64,000 nucleotides of DNA from Chondrus crispus (Eukaryota; Rhodophyta; Florideophyceae; Gigartinales; Gigartinaceae). Position 1 is the stretch's first letter; the number at the start of each line of letters is the position of its first letter. Where the stretch lies: positions 146,899 to 210,898 of the forward strand of contig NW_005179111.1 of assembly GCF_000350225.1 (NCBI RefSeq), given 5' to 3'. Below are positions 1 to 10,772 of the stretch, piece by piece. Under the pieces are notes generated by a model. That model was not told where the DNA came from. It did no database searches and was given only the letters and a program-made list of their open reading frames with translations. Both the position numbers and the translations under genes were made by a program.

Positions 1-865
1 TGACACCGCCGGGAATATCTCGCCGCGCCCAATCGCCGAACGCGCCGCAGAGGCCCGCCCGCCGCTCCCACCGCCCGATCTCGGTTGACGTGCGCCCGCG
101 ACCCAATCACGCACGCGCTGCTGCACCACCCGCTTGCTTCATCCTCATCCGTACGTCCGGCCCCATTGTACCGTCCCGCCGAAGGGCGCTGCCGTACAGT
201 TGGACACCAACTGCTCCAACTGTTGGAGCATGTTAACATGACACCCCCGCAGACGCCGCAATTTCATTCGGTCACAGCTCGTGCGTGCGAGAAAAGGATA
301 GGCCGCGGTGGAACCATGACGGGTGATCAGCCCCGCGGCCGCTTCCTTGCTTCCCCACTGTCGTGCTTACGCTCAATCTCTACTGCGCGCAATGCGTAAA
401 AAGTACTTTTTGTAAAATACAGCATGCGTAGCGTGCCCCCGGAGAGATAAGGACAACTCTTTCTCGACGCTTTCTTCGTTTATGTGTGACAAACCCCCTC
501 TCTGTGTCAGGCTGCCGCTGCGCGTTCTGCAACCCACAAGAAATCAAATCCCATTTGAAAATCATCACCCACAATATATCTCTCGAGAATTCAACTTGTC
601 CCGTACACTTTTAATCTACTTCAGTCGCGTGCGTTACCCATTGCAAATTCCTTCCATGTTGCAATACTGTATCACGCCTATGCAATCCATAAGCATCCCC
701 GCATACGTGCTCGATAACAAAAAATTACACCCGTCCAAACTCATCCCCGTGGGTGCGGCCAAACTTCAGTACACTACACGTGTACAAACAAGCAACCAGG
801 AAACCTTACAGTCCTTTCTTCACAACCGCATTTGACTTGTACCGGCGCTTGATATCCAATACTGT
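1..865. other. Left flank, no gene assigned
   Basis: GC-rich for about the first 350 bases, then more AT-rich. A + frame is open from the window edge to a TGA near base 91 and could be the tail of a coding region entering from the left, but it is too short and proline/alanine-rich to support. The remaining short ORFs overlap in several frames and show no recognisable domain. The last five bases before the copia LTR (866-870, ACAGT) are that element's target duplication. Confidence 0.4.
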
Positions 866-870
866 ACAGT

Positions 871-1325
871 TGTGTCAATTTGTGCAACGTGTACAGGTTT
901 GCAGCATACAGAGCATGGCAGGATTGAATGGGATAGTTGTAGTTGGATGCATGAGGTACGAATTGATTAATCGAGGCAAGGGGCGCAAAGGACCAAAGGG
1001 TGCAAAGCAATCCCCATGCATGGGGTTTTAATTCACGTCTACGAGCTGTAGCGAAAAGCCGACAATTGCATTGTCGACCATTGTAAGCGAGAATGGTAAT
1101 TGAATGCAGGAGCGACATGCTGTTCTCCTAGATAGTGAGGTATATGGAGCGATAGAGACACCGGAAGCACCGGAGGAAAGGAAGCAGGGGAGAGAGCAGA
1201 GGTGAAGAGCAAATACAGTACAGAGAGTAGCATACTCGGGCTTTTGTGCCTTCCGTACTCGCCACCAAGGACAGAACTGCTCCTACACTGCGCGCGACAC
1301 CAGCATGCCTCAGCTGGTTCCCACA
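871..1325 (+). repeat. 5' LTR of the copia element
   Basis: 455 bp, starting TGTGTCAA and ending CCCACA, preceded by the ACAGT target copy. It differs from the 3' LTR at four positions, one being CAG versus GAG in the third codon of the gag ATG that lies inside the LTR. Its last 21 bases contain the first gag codons. No clear initiator-Met primer-binding site follows it. Confidence 0.93.
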
Positions 1326-2501
1326 GTTATGGGCCCAGGAGCAGATTCTGCTCCAAACAGCCTATATGACCCGCCAAAACTTCATGCGAAAACCGACAAG
1401 TTCATGTGGCGTCAAGCCGTGCGTATTTGGGCACAGAAAATACGGTCGTTCGCAAAAGGCGGAGACAACAAAGCCAAGGGTATTGCGAACAGTCTAGGGA
1501 TTACACTGTACTCAGCCATGGACTACTCATTCATCCAAGTTATCGATAGCGCCACTACAGCTGGTGAGCTCAAGCTCGTTTCGGACGACGATGAAGATAA
1601 TGATGCTGTTGATCAGAAAGCTGTTATCGAAAAAATCATCCCGCTAGTCGCAAAGGATTCTGTTACAGATGGAGTGCGTAGACTGGTAAAGATGAGCCAG
1701 AACATTCATTCATGCAAAAGACAGGAGAATGAGACATATGATTCATTTGCAGAGCGCTTTCGTGGTGTTGCTCAGACGTATCTTAATCACTGCCATGCCG
1801 GTGATACATCTCAAGATAGCCAAAATTTTGCGATGCTCCTCCTCGAGAACGCCAACTTACCATCTTCCACCTTCAATAACATTGTCAGTATCCTTATCGC
1901 GGATGCAAAAGATAAGAGTTGGTCGACCGTCAAGTACTTCAAAATTACAAAAGAAAAGTTTCCAGCAATTGAGAATAGTTTTGAGAATGCCATCGACATG
2001 TGGAAAAAATCCCTCACGGATCAAGTTTCCAACGAACAGCAATCTGTTGCCTCTCAAAAGGTCCAGGAACTATGGGATGCGCACAAACTCAATATCACGA
2101 CCGCAAAGACGAACAAATTTCGCTATGATACAGACGAAAGGGCCCCATATGCTATATGCTTGAATGATGCAGTAGCCGCTTTGAAAGATGTGAAGTCTCA
2201 GGACATCACGCAAGACCAAAATCTGAAACCACCATCACACACACCTGCCGCCTCAGCCTATAACAACGCTGGCCGCCATGACGGAGGACGTTCCGGCACG
2301 ATGATGACGAAGCGCCACTCCTATAAAGGTCGCAATGTCAGTATGACGTACGAGCCATCCGGTCCGAGATTTAAGTTCAAAGCACGAATCCCCGCCAATA
2401 CAGGTCCCAAAAGCAATACGCGATGCGTAGACTGCGGTGAACTCGGCCACTGGAAAAATGACCCCGAATGCAAGACCCGCAGAGACCCTAAGCGTATATG
2501 A
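1305..2501 (+). CDS. Copia gag protein
   Basis: 398 codons. The C-terminus has one zinc knuckle (CVDCGELGHWKNDPEC), a CX2CX4H motif whose final spacing is X6 rather than the usual X4, followed by a basic tail. This is a retrotransposon capsid/nucleocapsid protein that packages element RNA. The first ATG (1305) lies inside the 5' LTR, 21 bases before its end. The next in-frame ATG (1329) lies just 3' of the LTR, so either may be used. The ORF ends at TGA 2499-2501. The same frame then stays open for 19 codons to TAA 2559-2561, overlapping the start of the open pol frame. Confidence 0.85.
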   Translation: MPQLVPTVMGPGADSAPNSLYDPPKLHAKTDKFMWRQAVRIWAQKIRSFAKGGDNKAKGIANSLGITLYSAMDYSFIQVIDSATTAGELKLVSDDDEDNDAVDQKAVIEKIIPLVAKDSVTDGVRRLVKMSQNIHSCKRQENETYDSFAERFRGVAQTYLNHCHAGDTSQDSQNFAMLLLENANLPSSTFNNIVSILIADAKDKSWSTVKYFKITKEKFPAIENSFENAIDMWKKSLTDQVSNEQQSVASQKVQELWDAHKLNITTAKTNKFRYDTDERAPYAICLNDAVAALKDVKSQDITQDQNLKPPSHTPAASAYNNAGRHDGGRSGTMMTKRHSYKGRNVSMTYEPSGPRFKFKARIPANTGPKSNTRCVDCGELGHWKNDPECKTRRDPKRI

Positions 2502-2542
2502 TTCGATACGGACAGAGTGAATAATGACGCTTTTAAACCTAG

Positions 2543-5500
2543 CAGTCAATATTTTCAGTAAAGGGGTTAGCGAAGCTCCGCGCTGACCCCAATCCGATTC
2601 TAGATGAAGGAGCCCCGACCTCATGGGGTGGCATTGACGATGCTACTTACCTCTGCGATACTCTTGGAAAAAGACTCAATCTCGATCCCCCACTTAGCAA
2701 TCAGTCCCTTGGCTGGGGCAACGAGTGCATCAACGCCAAGCCAATCGTAGCTTCTTGGATACTTACTGTGATGGACACACGTAACAATCCGACGTCCTTC
2801 ACATTTCATCTGGTAGAAGGCAGCTCCCCGCTACTTATGGGTCTGGATGTGAAGGAATTTACCAATACTCTCAATCTTCTTAACGAGAAGTGCATCATTA
2901 TCAAGCGTCCTTCCGATGTAAGCCAGCTTTGTTTCAACACCTACATATCCCCAGAGGTGAGACGTGGCAATGCGGATAGACGGCTCCGCATAGCTGTCGC
3001 TATGCAGGTAAACGCCAACGTGAAGTCGCTCATGTCAAACCTGCAGCTAAATTCCCAACGCTCCCCACTGCTGTTCTCCAAGCAGATTCATCGCTTCACA
3101 CACGCACAACCACTTGAGGTCAAAGCGATATGCGCAAAAGCAGGTATATTAACTGAGACGCTTGATAAGGCGATTGACAAGGTTGACAAAGCCTGCGAGG
3201 TCTGCGTCCGAAATGGCCGCACACTCCCATCTAAGAAGATATCACTCACACACGTTAATGAGGCATTCAAGCAAGAGATCCAAGTAGACTTTACATACTG
3301 TGAAGTGCGCAAGAAAAGACGCATTCTTTTCGTCATCACCGATACGGGCACGGGCTACACCGAAACAGCGATAGTCCAAAACAAAGACATGGACACAATT
3401 GTGAAGCAACTCGAAGTCGTTTGGATATGCGTACACGGTGCACCTCGAAACTTCTCTGCTGACGATGAGTACAATCGCAGGAAACTCATTAACTTCTTGC
3501 GTGTGCATGACATTAATTTCAAACCACGGCCAGCACGCCGCCATAACAAAATCGGAATAGTTGAGCGCAAGAACGGGACCTTGAAGGACATCATTCGTAA
3601 ATTAGACACCGATATCACCACGGCACAGCACGACACAATTGTTGCTCGAGCAACGTTCCTGTCTAACATGTTCTCAGGTTCACGACTAATGAGCTCGTTT
3701 GAGCTAGCACGGGGATACAGCCCTTCATTACTCGGGCTCCCAAGAACAGATGTCACACAAGAGCTTCTAGAGGCGCACACGGCACAGGTCGCCACCAGAG
3801 CACTACAGAGACTTCTCCATTCTCGTGCACCAAATTCGCCAACACCCGAGATGTTCACCCTTAACGACGACGTATGGGTATTCTACAAAACGACAAAACA
3901 GAACGAGAAAGTGGAGTGGGTCAAGGCCAAGGTCGTCAAAGCGGAACCGCACCACCTCATTGCCCATAGATCCCAACGCGGTCCGCCTATGCGTGTTGCA
4001 TACGAAGACGTGCGTATTGCGCCTCAAGGACAACTAGCCCAGGAGCTCATGTCACGCTCCGTCGAACATGAACTCGGATATGACGGTCCGACGGATGGGG
4101 GGGTGAGTAACATACCGGAGGCAGGCGTTCATCCGTCTACCCCAAGCCTGATGGGATCTGCATCCGGAAATAAGCCCAAGGGGGCAGAAGATGACATTGG
4201 CCGATATGCGGAAACCGTTCACGACGAAGCCCCAGACGGCCCCAAAGTCTTACAGTCAGACAAGGCACGCGTCCTTGACCAGATCCATGACGTCGTAGGA
4301 TCCCAGCAAGTGAGCAGTAACAAGCTTGCCTTCGTGCCCCCGTGGATCATACATCAGGCTTTCGACAAGGAGCACGAAGAAAATTGGTCAGATGCGTACG
4401 AGCTCCTGCTAGAAAACAACGTCTCACGCCGTGCTAATATTATCACCTCACATGTCGTGTACAAAATTAAGACTGATGAACACGGAGACCGTACACTCAA
4501 AGCGCGTATCGTGCCGCATGGAAACAGAGATATAGAGAAGAACGACATTCGCAAAGATTCTGCAACTGCCCAATTGTGCGTAATAAGGTTACTCCTCTCA
4601 ATCGCTACGTTTCTGGGGTTTCGACTTGGCTTTGCGGACATAAAAGGTGCCTATCTGCAGAGCGGTCCAATCCAACGGGACATATACGTACGACCACCGA
4701 GGGAATGGCAGGGATCTCGAGGGACACTGTGGAGACTGACCAAGCTCCCGGACGGCATTGTGGAGGCGGGAAGACAGTGGCAAAAAACGATAGAGCTATG
4801 GATGCTGACGGAAGGCGGGCTTGAGACGGTGTTTGGCCTCAGCCAGCTCTTCGTGCAACGTGACACACTCGGAAAGATCATGCTGATGGTGGCAAAAGTC
4901 ACAGATGACTTTCTCGTAGGAGGACTACCTCCGGACATTACACGTTTCATTCGCAAAATGAAGGACAAGTTCCAGGTTGGTAAAACAGTGATCGACCAGA
5001 GTTTCTTCTTCGATGGATGCGAAGTAAATCAAGATGACACAGGTAATATCACAATGACTATGAACCGGTATGTAACCAGGCTAAAAGCTATACCACTGTC
5101 AAAGCAAAGGCGCAGACAAATCCACGAACCAGTGTCTGAAATGGAGAAGAAACAATACCGTAGTCTCGCTGGAACTCTCCTGTACTTAGGAAACGGAGTT
5201 TTGCCACAGGCCTCGTATGTGACTTCAGTACTGCAACAGCAGATATCAGCCCTCAAAATACGCCACCTTGTTGATGCAAATGACATGGTTGCTGAGATTC
5301 TACAACTCGAACCTACCCTCAAGTTCTTGAAACCCGAAAACGTTAAAAATGTCATCATAAGCAGCTTCTCTGATGCGTCTCACCCTAGAGACAAAGATTA
5401 CGGACAGAGCGGAATACTCTGCGGCATAAGAATTGAACAGTTAAAAAAGGACAACCATGACATATTCCACATGGTGGATTGGTCAAGTCACAGACAAAAG

Positions 5501-5896
5501 AGGGTTAGCTACTCATCCTATGGCGCCGAGATTCTGGCTTGTGCAAGTGCCGATGATCGCGGGTTCTACCTCAAGGAGGCACTCAACTCCATATTCCCAA
5601 AACGTCCTACACGTCACGAGCTCTCCATAGATTCTAAAGCTCTGAAAGACACCGTCACAACTCTGCACGAAAGTACCGAATACCGCTTGAGGCAAACAGT
5701 TCAACGCATAAGAAACAGCTTCGAGTCCGGCGAGCTCGACGTACTCCGCTGGATACCAGGAACAGAGAACGTCTCTGATGCGCTAACAAAAAGAAACCTC
5801 AAGCTTTACAAAAAGCTCAACGATATGTGCGCCACTGGCAGGCTAACCCCCGATCTCTCCTTGGGATATGCTGTGGACAGCGCTACCTGGAAGTAA
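2543..5896 (+). CDS. Copia pol: protease, integrase, RT, RNase H
   Basis: The frame is open from 2543 but has no ATG until 2771, so expression probably depends on fusion to gag. The likely protease active site is at about 2594-2615 and reads ILDEGA, where D(S/T)GA is usual. Downstream come an integrase HHCC zinc domain (about 3090-3215), a DDE core (VDFTY, SADDEY, IVERKNG), RT (FADIKGAYLQ near 4635 and VTDDF near 4900 in place of YVDD), and RNase H (SDASH near 5362 to SDALTKR near 5790). No stop interrupts the 1100-plus codons. Pol is in a different frame from gag and is separated from it by one TGA. Either a recoding or splicing step, or a TGA plus a frameshift lesion, must be assumed. Confidence 0.88.
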   Translation, partial: QSIFSVKGLAKLRADPNPILDEGAPTSWGGIDDATYLCDTLGKRLNLDPPLSNQSLGWGNECINAKPIVASWILTVMDTRNNPTSFTFHLVEGSSPLLMGLDVKEFTNTLNLLNEKCIIIKRPSDVSQLCFNTYISPEVRRGNADRRLRIAVAMQVNANVKSLMSNLQLNSQRSPLLFSKQIHRFTHAQPLEVKAICAKAGILTETLDKAIDKVDKACEVCVRNGRTLPSKKISLTHVNEAFKQEIQVDFTYCEVRKKRRILFVITDTGTGYTETAIVQNKDMDTIVKQLEVVWICVHGAPRNFSADDEYNRRKLINFLRVHDINFKPRPARRHNKIGIVERKNGTLKDIIRKLDTDITTAQHDTIVARATFLSNMFSGSRLMSSFELARGYSPSLLGLPRTDVTQELLEAHTAQVATRALQRLLHSRAPNSPTPEMFTLNDDVWVFYKTTKQNEKVEWVKAKVVKAEPHHLIAHRSQRGPPMRVAYEDVRIAPQGQLAQELMSRSVEHELGYDGPTDGGVSNIPEAGVHPSTPSLMGSASGNKPKGAEDDIGRYAETVHDEAPDGPKVLQSDKARVLDQIHDVVGSQQVSSNKLAFVPPWIIHQAFDKEHEENWSDAYELLLENNVSRRANIITSHVVYKIKTDEHGDRTLKARIVPHGNRDIEKNDIRKDSATAQLCVIRLLLSIATFLGFRLGFADIKGAYLQSGPIQRDIYVRPPREWQGSRGTLWRLTKLPDGIVEAGRQWQKTIELWMLTEGGLETVFGLSQLFVQRDTLGKIMLMVAKVTDDFLVGGLPPDITRFIRKMKDKFQVGKTVIDQSFFFDGCEVNQDDTGNITMTMNRYVTRLKAIPLSKQRRRQIHEPVSEMEKKQYRSLAGTLLYLGNGVLPQASYVTSVLQQQISALKIRHLVDANDMVAEILQLEPTLKFLKPENVKNVIISSFSDASHPRDKDYGQSGILCGIRIEQLKKDNHDIFHMVDWSSHRQKRVSYSSYGAEILACASADDRGFYLKEALNSIFPKRPTRHELSIDSKALKDTVTTLHESTEYRLRQTVQRIRNSFESGELDVLRWIPGTENVSDALTKRNLKLYKKLNDMCATGRLTPDLSLGYAVDSATWK

Positions 5897-6034
5897 AAGG
5901 GACGTGCACGAATTGAACGAGTACCTGAGAACCAAGCCGGAGTTTCGAAATTGTTCAGTGCAAATGGGGGGTGCGAAGATCGAGGTTGGCAGGGTGAGTC
6001 GACAGCGATCGAAAACAGCAGATCGCAGTCGACT

Positions 6035-6042
6035 GGGGGGTG
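6035..6042 (+). promoter_or_regulatory. Polypurine tract of the copia element
   Basis: Six G residues (6035-6040) plus TG directly abut the 3' LTR, in the position where plus-strand DNA synthesis is primed. A self-complementary GCAGTCGACTG lies just upstream. Confidence 0.7.
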
Positions 6043-6497
6043 TGTGTCAATTTGTGCAACGTGTACAGGTTTGCAGCATACAGAGCATGGCAGGATTGAA
6101 TGGGATAGTTGTAGTTGGATGCATGAGGTACGAATTGATTAATCGAGGCAAGGGGCGCAAAGGACCAAAGGGTGCAAAGCAATCCCCATGCATGGGGTTT
6201 TAATTCACGTCTACGAGCTGTAGCGAAAAGCCGACAATTGCATTGTCGACCATTGTAAGCGAGAATGGTAATTGAATGCAGGAGCGACATGCTGTTCTCC
6301 TAGATAGTGAGGTATATGGAGCGATAGAGACACCGGAAGCACCGGAGGGAAGGAAGCAGGGGAGAGAGCAGAGGTGAAGAGCAAATACAGTGCAGAGAGT
6401 AGCATACTCGGGCTTTTGTGCCTTCCGTACTCGCCACCAAGAACAGAACTGCTCCTACACTGCGCGCGACACCAGCATGCCTGAGCTGGTTCCCACA
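6043..6497 (+). repeat. 3' LTR of the copia element
   Basis: 455 bp, about 99% identical to 871-1325, followed exactly by ACAGT (6498-6502). Confidence 0.95.
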
Positions 6498-6502
6498 ACA
6501 GT

Positions 6503-7540
6503 ACCAAGCAGTCGAAGACTTGCAATCGTCGACTTTGTTTCAGTGTTATCACATCAAAGAGGCAGGCGAGTCCTTGTGTTTTGAATCAAACATTTGCCAG
6601 AACAAACGCACCCCACCCACCCCGTGTTCCATGCTAGCTAGTGCGTTTTTTCGAATCATTTTAAAAACTTTTCAAAAAGTTTTTCATTCTTGTACAAGCG
6701 CCTGCAACATAAAGGACGCCTCAGATCATGCCATCATGCGCACGTACTTCAAGCACAGACCAGAAACGTCCGTCCCACAGAGGGTGCTACAAATAGAAAG
6801 CCGATTTGCAACGTATGCGCTCATCGACTATGCAGATACTGTATGGGGTGGCAACTGTAATGTACATGCACTAAGGCAATACTGTAACCACCGATGCAGG
6901 GCAGTCACTCACTACAATGCGGGACGACCTTCACATGACCTCATGCATGGTTCGCCATTTTGTCGCATCACCAAGCTCACGCGTCCGGGCTTCAGCATTC
7001 GAACTGCAAATCTTCAGCAACTTGAAATTACAGTGCAAGCACCGTTCGAGAATTCACCAATACAGTGAGTATCCTCTATAGTGCGTACTTTATTAGTACA
7101 ATTCGGCCAACAGTGCGCTTTTCAGCCCATGTCACAGATTCTGAAACGTGTACAAGTGTACGCTGGGCATCCCAGCAATGGGACTGAAGAGAGACATACA
7201 AACCGCCGGCCCGCTCTTTTTCCCCGAGAAGACATACAGGGGGGGTCGCTCAATAGTGCCTACTTTAGTAGTGCTTCCCTCTATATAGTGCTATGGCTCA
7301 CCATCTGGCACAGGTTATCATACGCTCACACGTGTATCATCCGGCATGGTTCAGTACTCAAAGGATGAAGTTATTTAGTTGTGTTATACAGGCTTTGTTG
7401 TGTTTGTGTTAGCAGACACTGCTAACAGCTTTGTCCCCAAAAATATGTATTTGAGCCTCCTTTCTATAGTGCCATCCCCCCAATAGTGCCATAGCTAGAG
7501 GTATGTCAAGCTATAGCACTATATCGTAGGAGGCACTGTA
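6503..7540. other. Non-coding, repeated TAGTGC motifs
   Basis: No supportable gene; the 216-codon frame through here starts inside the LTR and resembles nothing known. From about 7078 to 7525 the hexamer TAGTGC or a close variant recurs on both strands (7078, 7253, 7267, 7285, 7466, 7487). The last cluster forms an inverted repeat with 14-bp arms (about 7487-7525). Similar words occur near the ends of the pogo-like elements downstream, so this is probably the remnant of a related element terminus. Confidence 0.5.
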
Positions 7541-7542
7541 CA

Positions 7543-9815
7543 CAGTACCCTTCTCATCGGCTCAATTTGAGTAGCTTTAGCATTTTCCTAAAATCGGCCA
7601 TTTTACCCCTGTACTGGCCAGATTTTCAGTACCACAAAATCCCTCTTTGACTGCTCCACGTACCATCCGGCTCAATTTGGGTACCCATACCGCAGCACAT
7701 TTACCTAGGCTGCGACAAACCGAGAAGACTTTGTGCTGCGGCATGTTGCCGGCCGGTATCGCGACTCTCCCCTTTCCCCTTGACTTTAGACCGACTCCGT
7801 GTCGGCCACTGACTCAGGGGAACATCTTCCAAAGAATCCGAAAAACTGCTCTCTAGATTTCGAGCGACCTTCGCCTCTCCAGCAGGATCTACGTTTTCTT
7901 TGTCACACAAAGACTCTCTCGACATCACCCCACTGTGTGTCTTGATAGCCGGTGAGCTCGTGTGTTCGCGATTTGAAGTTTCGTTAGCCTCCGACAGCCT
8001 TTGAGAAACATTTAAAGTGAGAACAGCCGCTCCCTGCATTTCCACTATTGTTACGTGCTGTGCGGGTGCAGGATGCCGTTTTAGGGGCAAAGATTTCGTG
8101 TGATAGTATGTTCTGGACTCTGTAATTGGACTGGAGAAGACAAGCAACCTCTGTGAGGGCGGGGGGAGGCGGGTAGCCTGCCGTCAGTTAGTTCGAGAAT
8201 TCGTTTTCGTAGTTTGAGGTTTTGCGTCCGCATGACCCCATGTGAGGTCCAACTGACAAATTTCCGCCCTGTACTGGAATATGAGATACCAGATCGTGTG
8301 TCGAGGCCATTTAGAGCACTATCAGAGGGAGCAAGGTATATAAAACGGTAGTCCATAGGCCAAATACAGCATTTAACGAACGACACTCAAGCATCGTCGG
8401 GTGTGATGGACTGGTGGCCTGCAACTGCCAGTTTGATTTTGTAAGAGGTATTCGCCCATGACAAATGGCTCATAGAGAGCAATTAGTACCTCGTCTTCCG
8501 CACTGTTTTCTGAAATGAGCGATTCACAAATTGGTCGCAGGGTTGGAGAATATGCGTTGTGTTTGCGGGGAGCCGCACAACGATAATATTCAATCTTTCA
8601 CACGTCTCAAGCCACTGTAGCTTATCACGGGAGCTGTGTCCGTCCACCAACAGCACAATGTGCTTATCGGAGGAGATGGTTTTTCGAGCATGCTTGTTTA
8701 TGTGCTCTGCAATTTTGACGAATATGTTTTGATCCACGGATCCATTCTTTGTTACGTGAAGAGATGTGTCTGAGAGAAACCACTGTGACCCACAAAGCCA
8801 ATGGGGTATTCCTTGCGAGTTAGTCAAGTAAAGTTTGCTCAGGGGCTCCTTCCAAGTGCCCACAACTTGCTTCCCGGAAGCTACGAGAAATAGAGGTGCA
8901 ATGTTTCCGCAAGCCGCCACAGCGATACTAGCAGTCACATGCTTCCCAGCGTCCCGTATGCTCCTCCTCGCACCACTTCTGTGGGTATTGGAGGAGGTGT
9001 AACACATTATTTTTCTACCGTACTCTCCTGAGACAGCCGTCTCGTCCCAGTTCCAAATTCGGCGTGGGTCCAAAAAATGCCTGGATGATTTTCCTCGACG
9101 CGTTTGAGAGCTTTCGCCAGAGTGAGTATATGAGACTGATTCTCAGCAGCGAGGCGTGCGCTTGAGACATTCTCAGCAACACGATAAGCGAGGGAGCGAT
9201 TACGAGCTCGAAATGAACGGATAGCGTCTGGTGAGGGCAAGCCATTTGCGTATCTGGCGGAACGATCAGCCGAAATTTTGGCGTGTACTGTGCTCATCAC
9301 GTTTTTGTCTACTGCAAATCCATGCTGGGCGGCATGTAGAGCTCGGTTAACTACAAGTTGTTCCTCATGTGGAGACAGAACGGGTTTGCCACCGGCGTGA
9401 TTGTCCTCTGTATTTAGCAACTTTTTGAGTTCGTCCGAGTTTAAGCTCTGATATGCTTGTTCGATTCGTGTGGCGGTTGATCGAGACACACTTGTCTTTC
9501 CTGACGCTTTGAGGGCGCTGTCGCGCCCTTTGATTAGGGAAAGGAGCTTTGCGCGTCGAGCTGCCTCCTCTTTTCTTTTTGCGATTTGCCTCTTGTGAGC
9601 GAGCGCTTGCGCTCTCATTGACGGTGGCATACCGCCACCGCCGAGTCAAAGCGCACGTAGGGTGGAGGAGGGAGGAGAATACTGTCCCTGCGCGAGGTAT
9701 CGGGTTTTGAGATGCACTGTGGAAATTTTTAGAAGGCGGGGAAGGCATAGGCTCGAGGTTTGAACGGTACCCAAATTACACCATTACCCAAATTAAGCCA
9801 GTGAGAATGGTACAG
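7543..9815 (-). mobile_element. Pogo/Tigger-like DNA transposon 1
   Basis: About 2.3 kb. Imperfect terminal inverted repeats of about 30 bp: the left end has CAGTACCCTTCTC followed by a GGCTCAATTTGAGTA block, and the reverse complement of the right end has CTGTACCATTCTC then TGGCTTAATTTGGGTA. The AATTTGGGTACC block is repeated inside each end (about 7675 and 9770), typical of subterminal repeats. TA dinucleotides flank both ends, as expected for Tc1/mariner-pogo insertion. It carries one transposase on the - strand. The terminal base is uncertain by a few positions. Confidence 0.7.
7701..9630 (-). pseudogene. Pogo/Tigger-like transposase, broken
   Basis: A basic N-terminus starts at ATG 9630. 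The DDE catalytic domain follows: NWDETAVSG gives the first Asp, LLVDGHSSRDK the second, and TTHILQPCDQ the third. This superfamily cuts and pastes its element at TA sites. The frame changes near 9072-9077, a run of six A. Two stops interrupt the C-terminal part (about 8483 and just before 8386), and the last section (8147-7701), including an acidic Ser-rich tail, is in another frame. At least two frameshifts and two stops make it non-functional. The first lesion sits in a homopolymer and could be a sequencing error. Confidence 0.8.
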
Positions 9816-10720
9816 TATTCCCCCGCTGTCCGCATGCCACTCGGTCAACTGAACGAGTATGCAGAAAACGGGGTTATGCTGAGAGCGAAGGAATCTTTAC
9901 TGTTTTCTGAAATGGTCCAATATCGTTGACTGGCGCAACGCAGCCTGCTTTTCCAATCTTAAGTCTTTCTGGCACTCTCTTAATCGTTTCTGTAGGATTT
10001 TTTCCATTCTTCCCAGACGTTCCAATACAGATCCTGCCACTGCCAAACCCTTCAACTCCTCTCCAGTACTGTAATACTCGTCCTCTACATCACATTCTTG
10101 TGAATCTTCTTCAATACCCTCCATACCAGCGATAAATTCCCCCTGATATTCAATGGTCAGTGTCTCCGTCACGTCGTCTTCTCCAAATGGATTTAGTAGA
10201 CTCTCTAATGCAATCCGTTTGAACCTTACACCATGCTCATTTAAGTCCCTCACCGTTTGATCCATAACTTGCAGTCGATCCGCTTCTGTAGTATTCTCCC
10301 TGCCTTCCCTTTCTACGCTGAAACAATGATTAAACCATTTCTCAATGCAGCTCCTGCCGAAAATTCCACTCTTCTCTCACCCAACGTATGGTTGTAAGAA
10401 TTTTAACGTTGTAAATTGACTTTTTTCGAGCGTCAATGTTGTCGAAAACACGAAACAACAAACGCCGTCGAAACATCATTTTAACTGCAGCAATTATACC
10501 CACATCTAGAGGCCTGAATTCGACGTGTAGTGTTCGGAGGGAGGAAGGATACTTCCACATTTTGTAGATCCGGGAGTGAATCTTCTGTTCCGTGCGCATA
10601 GCAGTCATCAAAAAACCTATTTTCCGGCCGGCCGTGCGAGTAATGTGACGATCCAGCCGGCCCAGCTATCCCAAAATAAGGCTTTCGTCATCCACGCCTT
10701 CTTGTTGGAGTGGTAATCGA

Positions 10721-10772
10721 AACCCAGTTCATGGCCATACTTTCTTAGGGAAGTATGGCCATGAACTGGGTT
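10721..10772. repeat. Perfect 22-bp inverted duplication
   Basis: Arms 10721-10742 and 10751-10772 are exact reverse complements with an 8-nt loop. The hairpin lies in transposase 2, between the FRPRPFPLFNP and GFDYHSNKKAW segments that are adjacent in the family. One arm plus the loop therefore looks like an insertion copied from its own flank in reverse. Confidence 0.9.

Larger units (their letters stand above)
871..6497 (+). mobile_element. Ty1/copia LTR retrotransposon, near complete
   Basis: Two 455-bp direct repeats (871-1325 and 6043-6497) bracket gag and a pol ordered protease-integrase-RT-RNase H, the copia order. The element is flanked by ACAGT at 866-870 and 6498-6502, a perfect 5-bp target duplication, so both ends are exact. 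The LTRs begin TGTGTCAA and end CCCACA. A run of six G (6035-6040) just before the 3' LTR is the likely polypurine tract. I count four substitutions between the LTRs (about 99% identity), so the insertion is fairly recent. The internal coding region carries a gag stop and a frame change before protease (see gag and pol entries). Confidence 0.95.

Noticed and set aside
6418..7068. 216-codon ORF overlapping the copia 3' LTR
   Set aside because: Starts with a non-ATG codon inside the LTR, crosses the target duplication into host sequence, and shows no domain.
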